Counted from the stretch's first letter, positions 46,226-57,231 are shown. The stretch is 64,000 nt of DNA from Rikenella microfusus (GCA_020722565.1 DYKO01000011.1:29127-93126), one strand, 5' to 3'. Translations and numbers: made by a program. Notes: generated from the letters alone by a model not told the origin.

Positions 46226-46800
46226 TGCTCACCTCCTTTCTTTAGCGCTTGGTATGCACGGTTTAGCGCATCGCAGTAGGCTCGTGACGAAATGGTTGAG
46301 GCTGTAATGGCATTTACATCACCGCCATCTTTCTTAACCATTAATTTGAATGTTTCGGGATTTTTTCCTTCAAACTGAGTGCTAAAGTTCGATTTTTTAG
46401 GTTCTATTTTATCGCCCAGGCCCGGGGTTTCCTTATGTGAAATAACCTCAACCTTATAGATAGAACCATCGGGAAGAAAGCCAACCATCAACTCAATTAA
46501 ACCCGCAAATCCTTTTTTAGTAAAGGTCTTGATTGCAACACCAACGGGTTGTCCGTTTCGGGTTGCTGGATATAGGATTACCTCACCATCATCAACCTTG
46601 CGGGTGTAAGCGGCGCTGGCCGGTTGATTGTCAAATTCAGGTAATACTGCTTTTATGGCATTGTTAATTTTAGCTTGCTGAGCCTGGGCAATGGGTTCCT
46701 TGGTTACCTGGTAAACCAAGCCAAGTGCTGCTGATGCAATTAGTGTAATAATCAACAGCGTTAGGACCATGTTTTTAAAGTTCGATTCAATATTAGCCAT
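46222..46800 (-). CDS. rnfG: Rnf complex subunit RnfG, flavinylated
   Basis: The 192-residue protein has one N-terminal membrane helix (MVLTLLIITLIASAALGLVY) and an FMN-binding domain. Covalent FMN attaches to a Thr in the family motif (S/T)GAT; here it reads ITASTISS, with T169 as the probable site and both small residues before it changed. ApbE would add the flavin; no apbE is in the window. The stop overlaps rnfE and the start overlaps the end of rnfD by 8 bases. Confidence 0.94.
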   Translation of the reverse strand: MANIESNFKNMVLTLLIITLIASAALGLVYQVTKEPIAQAQQAKINNAIKAVLPEFDNQPASAAYTRKVDDGEVILYPATRNGQPVGVAIKTFTKKGFAGLIELMVGFLPDGSIYKVEVISHKETPGLGDKIEPKKSNFSTQFEGKNPETFKLMVKKDGGDVNAITASTISSRAYCDALNRAYQALKKGGEQ

Positions 46801-47797
46801 TGCGTTTTACCTCCTCTCCAAAACGTTTGGGTTTAACATAGCGGTTGATTAATGGTACAAAGGCATTCATTATGAGAATGGCAAATGAAACGCCCTCTGG
46901 GTAGGCTCCCCACACCCTAATGATAACCGTTAGTAAACCAATGCCCAAACCAAATATAATCATCCCTTTGGGGTGCATGGGCGAGGTAACGTAATCGGTA
47001 GCCATAAAAATGGCGCCTATCATAACACCTCCGGTTACTAAGTGGAAAATGGGGTCGGCATTTTTTTCGGGGTTAATCAACCATAGAATTCCAGTGAAAA
47101 CAAATATGGTAGTAAAAATTGTTATAGGGATATGCCAGGTTATTACCTTTTTGTAGAGTAACCATACAAATCCTATGAGTAGCGCAAATGCGGCAATTTC
47201 ACCTAATGAACCCCCCATTAGCCCCATGAACATTTGCATATGCGTGGGTATCTGATCGGATATTTGTGAAATGGTTTCTCCTTTTTTTAATTCCTCTTTC
47301 AAAATAGACAGTGGGGTAGGTCCGGTTACCGCATCAATGTATTTTAAGCGCGATTCAATTGGCAATGGCCAACTGGTCATTTGAACCGGGAACGAAATAA
47401 GCATGAATACGCGGGCAGCCAGCGCTGGATTAAACGGATTGCTACCCAAACCTCCAAAACTCATTTTAGCTACGCCGATGGCAAAAAGGCTTCCCACAAC
47501 CACAATGTACCACGGTAGGTTACTGGGGACATTGAAGGCAAGCAGCAATCCGGTTACAATGGCTGAGCCGTCGGTTATGGTGGGTGTAACCTTGAGTATG
47601 AATTTTTGAATCAGATACTCAAACAGCACACACGATAGAACTGCGAGCAGGGTCACAACAAGGGCGCCCAGGCCAAAGTAGTAAAGCGAAACAGCAAAGG
47701 CAGGTGTTAGCGCCAAAACCACGTTAAACATCAGCCGGCTGGTCGATTCGCCACTGTGTACGTGGGGTGACAGTGATACAACAAATTTATTATCCAT
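46793..47797 (-). CDS. rnfD: Rnf complex subunit RnfD, flavinylated
   Basis: The 334-residue membrane protein is homologous to NqrB, with about nine hydrophobic segments and the conserved GGLGSNPFNPALAARVF loop. The flavinylation motif SGATPL reads TGPTPL, with T161 as the likely FMN attachment site. It forms the ion-translocating core of the complex with RnfA and RnfE. Confidence 0.95.
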   Translation of the reverse strand: MDNKFVVSLSPHVHSGESTSRLMFNVVLALTPAFAVSLYYFGLGALVVTLLAVLSCVLFEYLIQKFILKVTPTITDGSAIVTGLLLAFNVPSNLPWYIVVVGSLFAIGVAKMSFGGLGSNPFNPALAARVFMLISFPVQMTSWPLPIESRLKYIDAVTGPTPLSILKEELKKGETISQISDQIPTHMQMFMGLMGGSLGEIAAFALLIGFVWLLYKKVITWHIPITIFTTIFVFTGILWLINPEKNADPIFHLVTGGVMIGAIFMATDYVTSPMHPKGMIIFGLGIGLLTVIIRVWGAYPEGVSFAILIMNAFVPLINRYVKPKRFGEEVKRNG

Positions 47798-47826
47798 TAT
47801 TCCTTGTAGTTTGGCTGGTTAAGGTA

Positions 47827-49158
47827 TTAGTTCTTGCGAGCCCGAACTATCTTGTTAACCTCCGATTTACCCAACCTGATGTAATCGAGTAGAGGGAGGT
47901 TAGCCGGGCACGTAAAGCTGCATGAGCCGCACTCTATACAATCGAGTACGCGTTCGTGCTCCATATTTTCAAACATCATTCGCTGGCTCATGCGAGTCAG
48001 CAGGTACGGTTCCAATCCCATAGGGCAAACCGATACACACTTGGCACAGCGAATGCAAACACTCTCAGTTTTACGTTTCGATTCGGTGGCGGGGAAAACA
48101 ATAACACCCGATGTCCCCTTAGTAACCGGAACATTCACATCAACAACTGCCTTACCCATCATGGGGCCACCATTTACCACCTTAGCGGTATCGGTGGGTA
48201 TGCCACCGGCTGCAGATATTAGTTCAGAAACGGGTGTACCAATACGCACCAAAAAATTTGAGGGTTTGGCAAGGTTCTTGCCGGTAACTGTAACCACGCG
48301 CTCAAAGAGGGGTTTATTCTTTTGAACTGCTTCATAAACAGCAAAGGCGGTTCCTACGTTATGAACTACTGCCCCAACATCAATAGGAAGACCGCCAGAG
48401 GGAACTTCACGGTTTATAAGGGCCTTTATTAGCTGCTTTTCACCACCCTGTGGATATTTTACCTTTAGGGCATGTACCGATATCCCCTTGTAGCTCGATG
48501 AGATTTCGGTAAGGTATTTAATTGCGTCGGGTTTGTTGTTTTCAACGCCAATCATGGCTCTATCAACGTTAAGCGCACGCATAAGCATTTGAATGCCCAC
48601 CATTAGCTCGTGTCCCTTTTCCAGCATTAGCCTGTGGTCCGATGTGAGATAGGGTTCGCACTCAACTCCGTTGATTATAAGTACATCGGCTTTTTTGCCG
48701 GTGGGAACCGATAGCTTTACATGTGATGGGAAAGTGGCACCTCCCATACCCACAATGCCGGCATCGGTTATTTTCTTTATAATTTCCTGGGCACTGAGAT
48801 TGATTTCGGTTTTGATATCGGGGGTGCGATCGATTGATGAATCCCACTCATCGCCCTCAACTACTATGGTTATAGCAGGTCGCTTATAGCCTGAGCTATC
48901 AAGGACCACATCAACCGACTCAACGGTACCGGATACCGATGAATGAATATTGGCCGAAACAAATCCTGCACTTTGGGCAATCAGTTGACCCACTTTTACC
49001 TTATCGCCTTTCGCTACTAATATGGTAGCAGGTGCACCAATATGCTGTGACACCGGAATGCTAACCCGTGCGGGGAGTGGTAGCGTTTCAATCGGTCTAT
49101 TAGCCGATAACTTGTTTTCAGGCGGATGAACGCCTCCTTTGGCAAATGTCTTCAACAT
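47827..49158 (-). CDS. rnfC: Rnf complex subunit RnfC (NADH-binding)
   Basis: The 443-residue peripheral subunit has the N-terminal GGVHPPENK start, a NuoF-like FMN/NADH-binding region (IVGMGGATFPSHVKLSV, LIINGVECEPYLTSDHRLM, KYPQGGEKQLIKAL) and two C-terminal [4Fe-4S] motifs, CIRCAKCVSVCPMGL and CIECGSCSFTCPANLPLLDY. It exchanges electrons with NAD(H) at the cytosolic face. Confidence 0.96.
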   Translation of the reverse strand: MLKTFAKGGVHPPENKLSANRPIETLPLPARVSIPVSQHIGAPATILVAKGDKVKVGQLIAQSAGFVSANIHSSVSGTVESVDVVLDSSGYKRPAITIVVEGDEWDSSIDRTPDIKTEINLSAQEIIKKITDAGIVGMGGATFPSHVKLSVPTGKKADVLIINGVECEPYLTSDHRLMLEKGHELMVGIQMLMRALNVDRAMIGVENNKPDAIKYLTEISSSYKGISVHALKVKYPQGGEKQLIKALINREVPSGGLPIDVGAVVHNVGTAFAVYEAVQKNKPLFERVVTVTGKNLAKPSNFLVRIGTPVSELISAAGGIPTDTAKVVNGGPMMGKAVVDVNVPVTKGTSGVIVFPATESKRKTESVCIRCAKCVSVCPMGLEPYLLTRMSQRMMFENMEHERVLDCIECGSCSFTCPANLPLLDYIRLGKSEVNKIVRARKN

Positions 49159-49189
49159 TACTTTAGGCGGTTAAGTATATGTTAATGAA

Positions 49190-50056
49190 TTATAGTGTTT
49201 CTGTACTTTCGATTTGACCCTCAACCTTTTGCTTGCGAAGCGGAAAGTTGATTTCCAGAATAGCCCCGGTTGGGCATTCCTCAACGCACTTGCGGCATAA
49301 CTTGCATTTATTGTAATCGATGTATGCCAGGTTATTTTCTAGGGTGATGGCCTCATGGGGGCAAACTTTTACGCATTTGCCGCAACCAATACATGCCACA
49401 TCACATGCTTTTCGAGCTGGGCCTCCTTTGTCCTTATTGATACACGATACGTAAATGCGTTTACCCTTTGGACCTTTTTTGCGAAGTTCAATGATGCTTT
49501 TAGGACAGGCCTTAACACAGGCACCGCAGCCGGTACATTTATCTTCGTTTACCACCGGAAGAAGGGTAACTGGATCGATGTAAATGGCATCGAATTGGCA
49601 AACTGCCACACAATCGCCAAGGCCTAAACATCCATATTGGCAGGCGGTATCACCGCTGTAAAGCGCTGTGGCTAATTTACATGATGGGGCTCCTTCGTAT
49701 TCAGCAATCCGCTTGCGATGTTCCGGGCTGCCCGAACACCGCACCACTGCGACCATGGGATCCTTTGTCTCAGCTGTTTTGCCTATTACCTTAGCAGCAT
49801 TAGCCATGGTCACGTTTCCCCCCACCGGACAGAAAAATGAGGTTATGTCATCGGCTTTTACAAATGCTTCAGCAAATCCATGGCAACCGGGATAACCGCA
49901 TCCGCCGCAATTGGCTCCAGGCAAAACTGCCTCTACCTGCTCAATACGGGGATCCTCAATTATTTTAAATTTTTGGGCTGTTAGATACAGTACAACTGCC
50001 AACGTTAATCCCAGCAAGCTAAGAACAAGAATTGATGTGATCAGGATTGAACTCAT
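49190..50056 (-). CDS. rnfB: Rnf complex subunit RnfB (ferredoxin-type)
   Basis: RnfB accepts electrons from reduced ferredoxin. The 288-residue protein has one N-terminal membrane helix and many clusters: CGGCGYPGCHGFAEA (the RnfB-specific cluster), then cysteines in ACQYGCLGLGDCVAVC, CTGCGACVKACPKSI, CIGCGKCVKVCPHEAI and CKLCRKCVEECPTGAI. This suggests up to about six [4Fe-4S] sites, the usual number for the longer RnfB form. It is 31 bases upstream of rnfC. Confidence 0.95.
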   Translation of the reverse strand: MSSILITSILVLSLLGLTLAVVLYLTAQKFKIIEDPRIEQVEAVLPGANCGGCGYPGCHGFAEAFVKADDITSFFCPVGGNVTMANAAKVIGKTAETKDPMVAVVRCSGSPEHRKRIAEYEGAPSCKLATALYSGDTACQYGCLGLGDCVAVCQFDAIYIDPVTLLPVVNEDKCTGCGACVKACPKSIIELRKKGPKGKRIYVSCINKDKGGPARKACDVACIGCGKCVKVCPHEAITLENNLAYIDYNKCKLCRKCVEECPTGAILEINFPLRKQKVEGQIESTETL

Positions 50057-50070
50057 AGATTAGTTTTTTC

Positions 50071-50493
50071 TTATATTTTTACAATATCAAAATGGAATTC
50101 CTTTTCAATTTTACCTCGAAATAGGTATAGAAAAAGGTAATACGGAATTAGTACTAGCATCGAGAGCAATCCAGCACGACCTTCGGTGAAACCTACTGCC
50201 GATAGCGTGAACAAGGAAGCTAGCAGAAGAATTAGTGGCAGCAAATATCCCCACCAAAGGGCTTTAAACCCCATTGATTGCTGCATGGAAACCTTAACCA
50301 TTTCGCCAACAGTAAAATTATGGTAGGGTTTGGTTATCACTACCTGCTTTTCTTCAGCGTCAGCTGCTGAACATACACCTTTTGCATGACAACTGGCACA
50401 GACCGATTGACTTAAAATGACCACTCTAATATCGGTTGGAGTTATGGCTTCAATACGCCCTAAATGCTCTATTACATTGGGTTCAGATGACAT
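50071..50493 (-). CDS. rseC: RseC/SoxR-reducing-system-like membrane protein
   Basis: The 140-residue protein has an N-terminal domain with Cys-rich VCASCHAKGVCSAADAE and two membrane helices (WWGYLLPLILLLASLF and GLLSMLVLIPYYLFLYLF), as in RseC. In E. coli RseC works with an Rnf-like complex to reset SoxR; here it heads the rnf operon, so it probably assists Rnf assembly or electron transfer. The ATG at 50493 is preferred over 50520, which overlaps the promoter. Confidence 0.88.
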   Translation of the reverse strand: MSSEPNVIEHLGRIEAITPTDIRVVILSQSVCASCHAKGVCSAADAEEKQVVITKPYHNFTVGEMVKVSMQQSMGFKALWWGYLLPLILLLASLFTLSAVGFTEGRAGLLSMLVLIPYYLFLYLFRGKIEKEFHFDIVKI

Positions 50494-50519
50494 CAATGAA
50501 AAACGTTTGAAATCATGCA

Positions 50520-50527
50520 CAAAAATA
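50520..50527 (-). promoter_or_regulatory. Putative -7 promoter element for the rseC-rnf operon
   Basis: Minus-strand TATTTTTG (TAnnTTTG), about 26 bases before the ATG at 50493. No clear -33 element. Confidence 0.4.
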
Positions 50528-51246
50528 TACTTCTTTGCTTTACGCTATATAAATTATGTTAACCTTGTATACAATTTAGAATATATCTAAATAAGTGAAT
50601 ACCTATTTTTTTTCTAATTACCTACAGACGAATATAAAAATCTAAAAGGATGAATAGTTAATGGGTTATGGGGCTTTGCCCATCTTCCTCCTATTTTTGA
50701 AAGGCCTTGGAATTATTGCATAGCAGATAAGGTTCGTGAAAAGTTAAAAGAATAGCCAAGCAAAACTAGGTTCATCCAGTATAATTTATTCATGCTTCTC
50801 TTTAAATCCCCTGTATTGAATAGTTGGAAAAGTTTATGCTGAAATGGCAAAAAAAGAATTAACTTGTTTACTTCCAAAACCAATGAGTGCAATTTGGTTG
50901 ATTGAAATCAGTTTAACAGAATTCCTAAAAATATCAGCAACGAATTACTATGCAATAGGATCATTCATATAGCAATGTTATAACAAGTTGTATAGTTAAA
51001 ATGATTCTGTATATAATTATTGCCTATCAATATTCCTTTCGTAACAATAACTTTGTAATGCTCTCATAAACTCCCATAAACGTTTACCTGCTTGAGTTTT
51101 ATGATGATTATGGTAGAATTATTCACAGTAGTTAATCATAAAAGTGAATCAACCCTAAATCACACCTGCTACCGCAACAAAATAATTTATTTAATCAATG
51201 CTAAAGTTCACAATAAATCTGAAACCCAACATTTACCTGCAAAGAT
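50528..51246. other. AT-rich intergenic region without a firm gene
   Basis: About 720 bases between the divergent rnf promoter and the promoter of the DUF2490 gene. Two weak signals exist: a stop-to-stop frame at 50654-50755 whose peptide includes LPPIFERPWNYCIADKVREK, which reads like a coding relic, and a 42-codon ORF around 50844-50972 (MAKKELTCLLPKP onward) with no family or clear signal. I support neither as a gene. Confidence 0.4.
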
Positions 51247-51254
51247 TATATTTG
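51247..51254 (+). promoter_or_regulatory. Putative -7 promoter element for the DUF2490 gene
   Basis: TATATTTG, a perfect TAnnTTTG, 28 bases before the ATG at 51283. Confidence 0.45.
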
Positions 51255-51282
51255 CCATTTTATCAAATTAAATTAAACTAGG

Positions 51283-51966
51283 ATGTGTAAAGTAAACATT
51301 ATAATATATACCTGCCTGCTTATTGCATCTGTTTCTGCCAAAGCACAGGAAGCGAGGTCGCTGTGGGTGGGTGCTGAGCTAAATATTCCCTTTAGCAAAA
51401 AAATTAAGGCATCAGTGGCACCAGAGGTGCGATTTGCGAATGGTGAATCTCAACTCGACGAGTTTCTTATTGATGCTAATGCCAGGTTAAGAGTTAGCCG
51501 ATTATTTGAGCCACAGCTATCGTACCGCTTTTACCGGTTCTACGATTATCCGGGGAGATTCTTTACAGGTAACCGATTTAGCGTTGGTATTCGTTCGTCG
51601 GTTAAAATAGAACGGTTTAGATTGGTTAATCTTTTAAGGTATCAGCACCAGTTGATAAATCGTTATGATTATGGTTACACCATAGAGGTCCGAAGGGCGC
51701 TTCGCGAAAGGTTGAGGCTGAGCTACAACATACGACGAACCAAGTTGGAACCCTATGTCCAGGCCGAAATAGCATACGATTTTACCAAAGGCCGCAACTA
51801 CGAATTTTATCGCTTTCGTTTACGTGCTGGATTTGACTACCCAATTCCTAAGCGTTCATCGTTAGAGGTGTTTTTTCAGCTTCAGGATAAGTTGAATACT
51901 AGTAATCCCTTAAGAACCTATACTCTGGGAATTTACTATAACTTCGATTTAGTTAGGAATATTTAA
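51283..51966 (+). CDS. DUF2490 outer-membrane beta-barrel-like protein
   Basis: The 227-residue protein has a signal peptide (IIIYTCLLIASVSAKAQ) and alternating amphipathic strands rich in aromatic residues, such as FEPQLSYRFYRFYDYPGRFF, FRLVNLLRYQHQLINRYDYG and YTLGIYYNFDLV. The SLWVGAELNIPFSKKIKASV start and barrel-like strand order match DUF2490. A small outer-membrane barrel is likely; substrate or role is unknown. Confidence 0.8.
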   Translation: MCKVNIIIYTCLLIASVSAKAQEARSLWVGAELNIPFSKKIKASVAPEVRFANGESQLDEFLIDANARLRVSRLFEPQLSYRFYRFYDYPGRFFTGNRFSVGIRSSVKIERFRLVNLLRYQHQLINRYDYGYTIEVRRALRERLRLSYNIRRTKLEPYVQAEIAYDFTKGRNYEFYRFRLRAGFDYPIPKRSSLEVFFQLQDKLNTSNPLRTYTLGIYYNFDLVRNI

Positions 51967-52115
51967 TCGAAAAAAGAACATTATGTGCCCAAGGCAAAAT
52001 AGTTAAAACCGTGGGTAGCGTTTCGGGTTAGGTTTTGTGGGCTTGTAGTTTAGGGTTTTGCGTATGTTCAGAAACTTAATATTAGCAAGTTTTATAATCA
52101 GTAACCCATTTCATG

Positions 52116-55100
52116 CTATTCCATTGTTACTGCAATAAGCCTCTGGGTACCATCCATGCGTATGTCGAGGGGTTTTGGGAAACGGATATGGCGGAAGAAG
52201 TGGGTTTCGTTTACTACAGGCTGATGATCAAGTTTATCCCATGCAATAAACGCAAAAGGATCGGAATTAGGAATGGAGCAGTAGCCCACGTTCATCGAAA
52301 TTACATTGTGGAAAAAGTGGGAGCCGTAGGAGGCATCGAGCGGAAAGTCCTCAAAACTGGTTTCCACTATTAGTTTGGCGTTGCATATCTGGGGCCAGGT
52401 TACGGGAATACCTATCCACCGGTCGCGGGTACCCCATCGGCCTGGGCCAATCAAAATGTACTGCCGTCCCTCGTTCTCGAGGAGGGTGTTCAGTTCGTCA
52501 ACCTCGCGGGCCATCTCCAGTGTCATGGCCTTGTTGAACGCCTCGCGGCGGATGTAAACCACATCTTCAATATTGCTTATATGACCATTGCCCATGCTGT
52601 TGTTTGATACCAAAATGGTATTGGGGCGCGAAATGGAATTAGGGTCGATTTGGTATTCCTGGGCGCTGGCCATTAAGGGCTTTATTTGGAGCAGGAAGAA
52701 GGATGAGCGGTAGCTGGCGTCTTTGTTGAGGTCAACCGCAAACTCTATTTCACAGGGAGCACCCAGTGCCTCCTCCACAATATCGAGTATTACATCGATG
52801 GTATGGGCAAGGGGAATGTAGTTGTACTTTAGGATGTTGGCGAAGTTTACCACCCTTGGCCCGGGTTGCCCCACCCCGGGAATTAAGGTTGCATTCTCGG
52901 AGCTGTAAACCGAGGCGCAATGCTTAAGGTTGCCGTGTCGTTCGGCATAGTAAAGGTCAAGACGGGCCAACCCGGCCTCGTCGCTGGTGATCAGGTCGTA
53001 GTCGAATTTGCTGAGGTCAACTGCCAGAAAATCGACCTGTGAGTTTTTAATAAGGTTTTCCTGTGTGTAGTTAATCAGTGTGGGGTATTTCGGGCAGAAA
53101 CGATAGGAGCGTCCACCCTCAACCACATGTTTGCCAAGACCTATGGCAATATTGGCAAATCCATCGTCGGGATTGATGTGCCCAAAGGGATAGTAGTTGT
53201 GCGATTGCGCCACACCGCTAATGTGCGGATAATAGTAGTGCTCATACTTGTTGCCTACTACCTCCTGAACAATTACGGCCATTTTTTCATCCTCTATTCT
53301 GAGGTTCATGGCCTTTATATAGGCTTTTGCCGTAGGTGAAAACACCGAAGCGTAAACCAACTTAATACCAGTCATCAATTGTTTTAAGCGAACGCTTCGG
53401 TCGGGGTGGGAGTTGGGTATGATATAGGTTTCAAATATTCCAGCAAAGGGCTGCATAATGGAATCCTCCAGCATTCCCGATGAACGGATTGCTAGGGGAC
53501 GATGGTAAATCTGAAGTAGGCGGTCGAGCCTTACCTTTAGCTGGTCCGATAGTTCGGCCTGCACAAAGTGCTTTTGAAGTTCCTCGTAATTTTTGCAGGT
53601 AAAAACTTTATCGTAAAGGTTGTTGCGGGTCATAAAGCATTCAAACTCATTGGTTCCGATGATGGATGTTCTTGGGGTGCGTAAATTGATGTTTGGAATG
53701 TACTGCGAGATATCAAAGGTATAAAGCAGTGTATTGATGAAGGATAGCCCACGTCCTTTTCCCCCAAAAGAGCCATCAGCCAGGCTAACTATGTTGCTCT
53801 CGTCAACCTCCCAGTTGGTTGCAAAACCCACAATCTTTCCCCGCCGTTTTTCCTGTCGGTATTTTTTTAGAGTATTGAGCAGATACTCTCGTGTTTCTTT
53901 TGGTCCAGAGAAGTCGTCGATTTTTGAAGGGTGTATGATACGGGCAACTTGAATTTCGCCTCGTGCAGCCAGCCACATGGAAAAGTGATTCTTCTGGGCA
54001 TGATACAAAAGGCTCTCGTCGGGAATTACGTGCAGTTCACGTTCAAATTCCTCCATGGTTGTTGCAATGGCTATGGGGTTGCCGTTAGCGTCTTTAAATA
54101 CAAAATCGCCAAAGCCCAAGTAGTTGCTCAGAAAGTTCTTAATATCGTTCATCAGGCTCTCGGAATTTTTGTCCAGAAAAGCTACATTGAGGTGATGGGC
54201 AATGACTTCGTTACTTTTTTCAAACGACTGAAGAATAATTGGAAGGTTAGGGAGGATTTGTCTTACCTGCTCAACCAAACGTACTCCAGCATTTTCATCG
54301 AGTTTGCCACCACGGAAAAATTTAACGTCGGAAATAAGGCAAAGCATAAAGTTTTTATACCTGGTAAACAGGTCGATGGCTTCCTCGTAGGTTCCGGCAA
54401 GCAGTATTTTAGGGCGAATTCTGATTCGAAGCACCTTATAGAGGTCATCAGTGCTAACATCCTCTATAACCCTTTTTGTTTGGTCTAAAACCGATCCATA
54501 TAGCAGTGGCAGGTAACGTGAGTAGTATTTGGGCGAATCCTCAACCAGCAAAATCACTCGGGTAAGGGCAACGCGGGTATCATTTTCAATATTAACCCTA
54601 TCCTCCAGTAGCTTAATCATGGAAAAGAATATTTTGGGTTCCCCGTTCCAAACAAATATGCGGTCGATACCCTCAAGGGTCTGGGGGTTCTTTTCCATCT
54701 CATTTACAATAAAACTATTGTTTACCAAAAGGTAAAGGGGGATATGCTTGTACTCGCCCTTAATTCTGGCGGCCATTCGGAGTGGGGTAACCGTATCGGC
54801 ACCCATCATTATGATGATGAGGTTGAAATAGCGCTCTTCAAGTTTTTCCAAGGCCTCTTCCAATGTTGAGACCCCTGTAATTCTCGGAACGCTTGATAAG
54901 CTAAGTTTTGAGTACTCTCCCAGAATGTTATCGGTTAGCCTATCCTCGCGTTCAATGCTATAGGCATCGTAAAGTGTAGCTACAAGAAGAATTTCATGAA
55001 CCTTGAATGGCATCAGGTCATGGTAAATATCGCGGTCGGCATTATGTTGATTTATAAATTTTTGCAGGAGCTTTTTGCCGTGAGGCTCATTTTTTTCGGG

Positions 55101-55553
55101 CTTTTTCTTAGGTGTAACCTTTTCCTTAATAACCTCACGCCCCTTGATGCTATTAATGTATCCAACAAGAATATTGGCCAGTGTATTAATTAGGTCGCGC
55201 TCCTCCTTTAGGAAGGGATCTTCAAACTCTTCGGGTAATTGCTTGGTGTAAAAAACCTCAATGGCACCCAAAATTCCATCAATGGTTTCAAAACCCTGTC
55301 GCTGGCACCATAATGTTTCCTTAAACCCCAGTGATTGAAATTCGTATTGCCCATATTTTATCCTGGCTACAGTGTACTGCGGGTACTGCCAGGCCTCGGG
55401 CAGTATAAGGCATAGTTGATGTAGGGTTTCAGGAATGGGCTTGTTTTCCTTGATAATGTTTACCACATTATTAATGGCAGCCAGTTCCTTTAATCGCTCT
55501 TTGCTCTGTGCAAGTAATCGGTAAAACTCCTCGGGGTTGGGCTTGGTTTCCAT
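52116..55553 (-). CDS. GAF/receiver/PEP-synthase N-domain hybrid protein
   Basis: The 1145-residue cytosolic protein has, in order: a GAF-like domain (about 1-140, INNVVNIIKENKPIPETLHQL to LINTLANILVGYI); a Lys-rich linker; a degenerate receiver-like domain (about 185-320, ILLVATLYDAYSIE, with no phospho-acceptor); a second receiver (about 330-480, VILLVEDSPKYYSRYLPLLY, candidate Asp in LCLISDVKFF, Lys in FLDKNSE); and a PEP/pyruvate-dikinase ATP-grasp domain (about 570 to the end, VSLADGSFGGKGRGLSFIN, LAIRSSGMLEDSIMQPFAGIFE). The swivelling His domain and PEP-binding barrel of PEP synthase are absent, so it cannot be a complete PEP synthase. A signal-regulated ATP-dependent kinase or phosphotransfer partner is inferred. 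It is a single gene. Confidence 0.8.
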   Translation of the reverse strand: METKPNPEEFYRLLAQSKERLKELAAINNVVNIIKENKPIPETLHQLCLILPEAWQYPQYTVARIKYGQYEFQSLGFKETLWCQRQGFETIDGILGAIEVFYTKQLPEEFEDPFLKEERDLINTLANILVGYINSIKGREVIKEKVTPKKKPEKNEPHGKKLLQKFINQHNADRDIYHDLMPFKVHEILLVATLYDAYSIEREDRLTDNILGEYSKLSLSSVPRITGVSTLEEALEKLEERYFNLIIIMMGADTVTPLRMAARIKGEYKHIPLYLLVNNSFIVNEMEKNPQTLEGIDRIFVWNGEPKIFFSMIKLLEDRVNIENDTRVALTRVILLVEDSPKYYSRYLPLLYGSVLDQTKRVIEDVSTDDLYKVLRIRIRPKILLAGTYEEAIDLFTRYKNFMLCLISDVKFFRGGKLDENAGVRLVEQVRQILPNLPIILQSFEKSNEVIAHHLNVAFLDKNSESLMNDIKNFLSNYLGFGDFVFKDANGNPIAIATTMEEFERELHVIPDESLLYHAQKNHFSMWLAARGEIQVARIIHPSKIDDFSGPKETREYLLNTLKKYRQEKRRGKIVGFATNWEVDESNIVSLADGSFGGKGRGLSFINTLLYTFDISQYIPNINLRTPRTSIIGTNEFECFMTRNNLYDKVFTCKNYEELQKHFVQAELSDQLKVRLDRLLQIYHRPLAIRSSGMLEDSIMQPFAGIFETYIIPNSHPDRSVRLKQLMTGIKLVYASVFSPTAKAYIKAMNLRIEDEKMAVIVQEVVGNKYEHYYYPHISGVAQSHNYYPFGHINPDDGFANIAIGLGKHVVEGGRSYRFCPKYPTLINYTQENLIKNSQVDFLAVDLSKFDYDLITSDEAGLARLDLYYAERHGNLKHCASVYSSENATLIPGVGQPGPRVVNFANILKYNYIPLAHTIDVILDIVEEALGAPCEIEFAVDLNKDASYRSSFFLLQIKPLMASAQEYQIDPNSISRPNTILVSNNSMGNGHISNIEDVVYIRREAFNKAMTLEMAREVDELNTLLENEGRQYILIGPGRWGTRDRWIGIPVTWPQICNAKLIVETSFEDFPLDASYGSHFFHNVISMNVGYCSIPNSDPFAFIAWDKLDHQPVVNETHFFRHIRFPKPLDIRMDGTQRLIAVTME

Positions 55554-55667
55554 GGCTGCTCAATTTAGCGTTTCAATCAATTACTGAAATTTAGCTATAC
55601 AAAACATTCAAATCAAATGCGATGATTAAAAATAGGTGAATTACCTATTGCACTTACGTGTTTTACT

Positions 55668-55675
55668 TAATTTTG
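55668..55675 (+). promoter_or_regulatory. Putative -7 promoter element for gdhA
   Basis: TAATTTTG (TAnnTTTG) with an ATTG at 55647-55650 upstream, 17-base spacer; leader of about 100 bases. Confidence 0.35.
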
Positions 55676-55735
55676 ATTTCCGTAAATCTCAGAAATTTAA
55701 GGTGATGTATTTACATTGATATAAAACCGACATAA

Positions 55736-57136
<1,401 letters not shown>

Positions 57137-57194
57137 ATTTGTAACAATATAATATATGTATTTCGCTAACTGTTAATTTGATATGGGGCGGTTG

Positions 57195-57231
57195 GGGCGG
57201 TCAGATCCTTTAACCGCCCTATGTTTTTTGG
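57195..57231 (+). terminator. Rho-independent terminator after gdhA
   Basis: Seven-base stem (gggcggt/accgccc) with an 11-base loop, then a T run at 57224-57229. Confidence 0.75.

Noticed and set aside
50844..50972. 42-codon ORF (MAKKELTCLLPKP onward) as a gene
   Set aside because: No family, no promoter match, no terminator, and an AT-rich spacer where such frames arise by chance.
53931..54488. 185-codon open frame on the plus strand
   Set aside because: Antisense to the large GAF/receiver/PEP-synthase-like gene; no signal or family.
52116..55553. Annotation as phosphoenolpyruvate synthase
   Set aside because: Only the ATP-grasp domain is present; the phospho-His and PEP-binding domains are missing.
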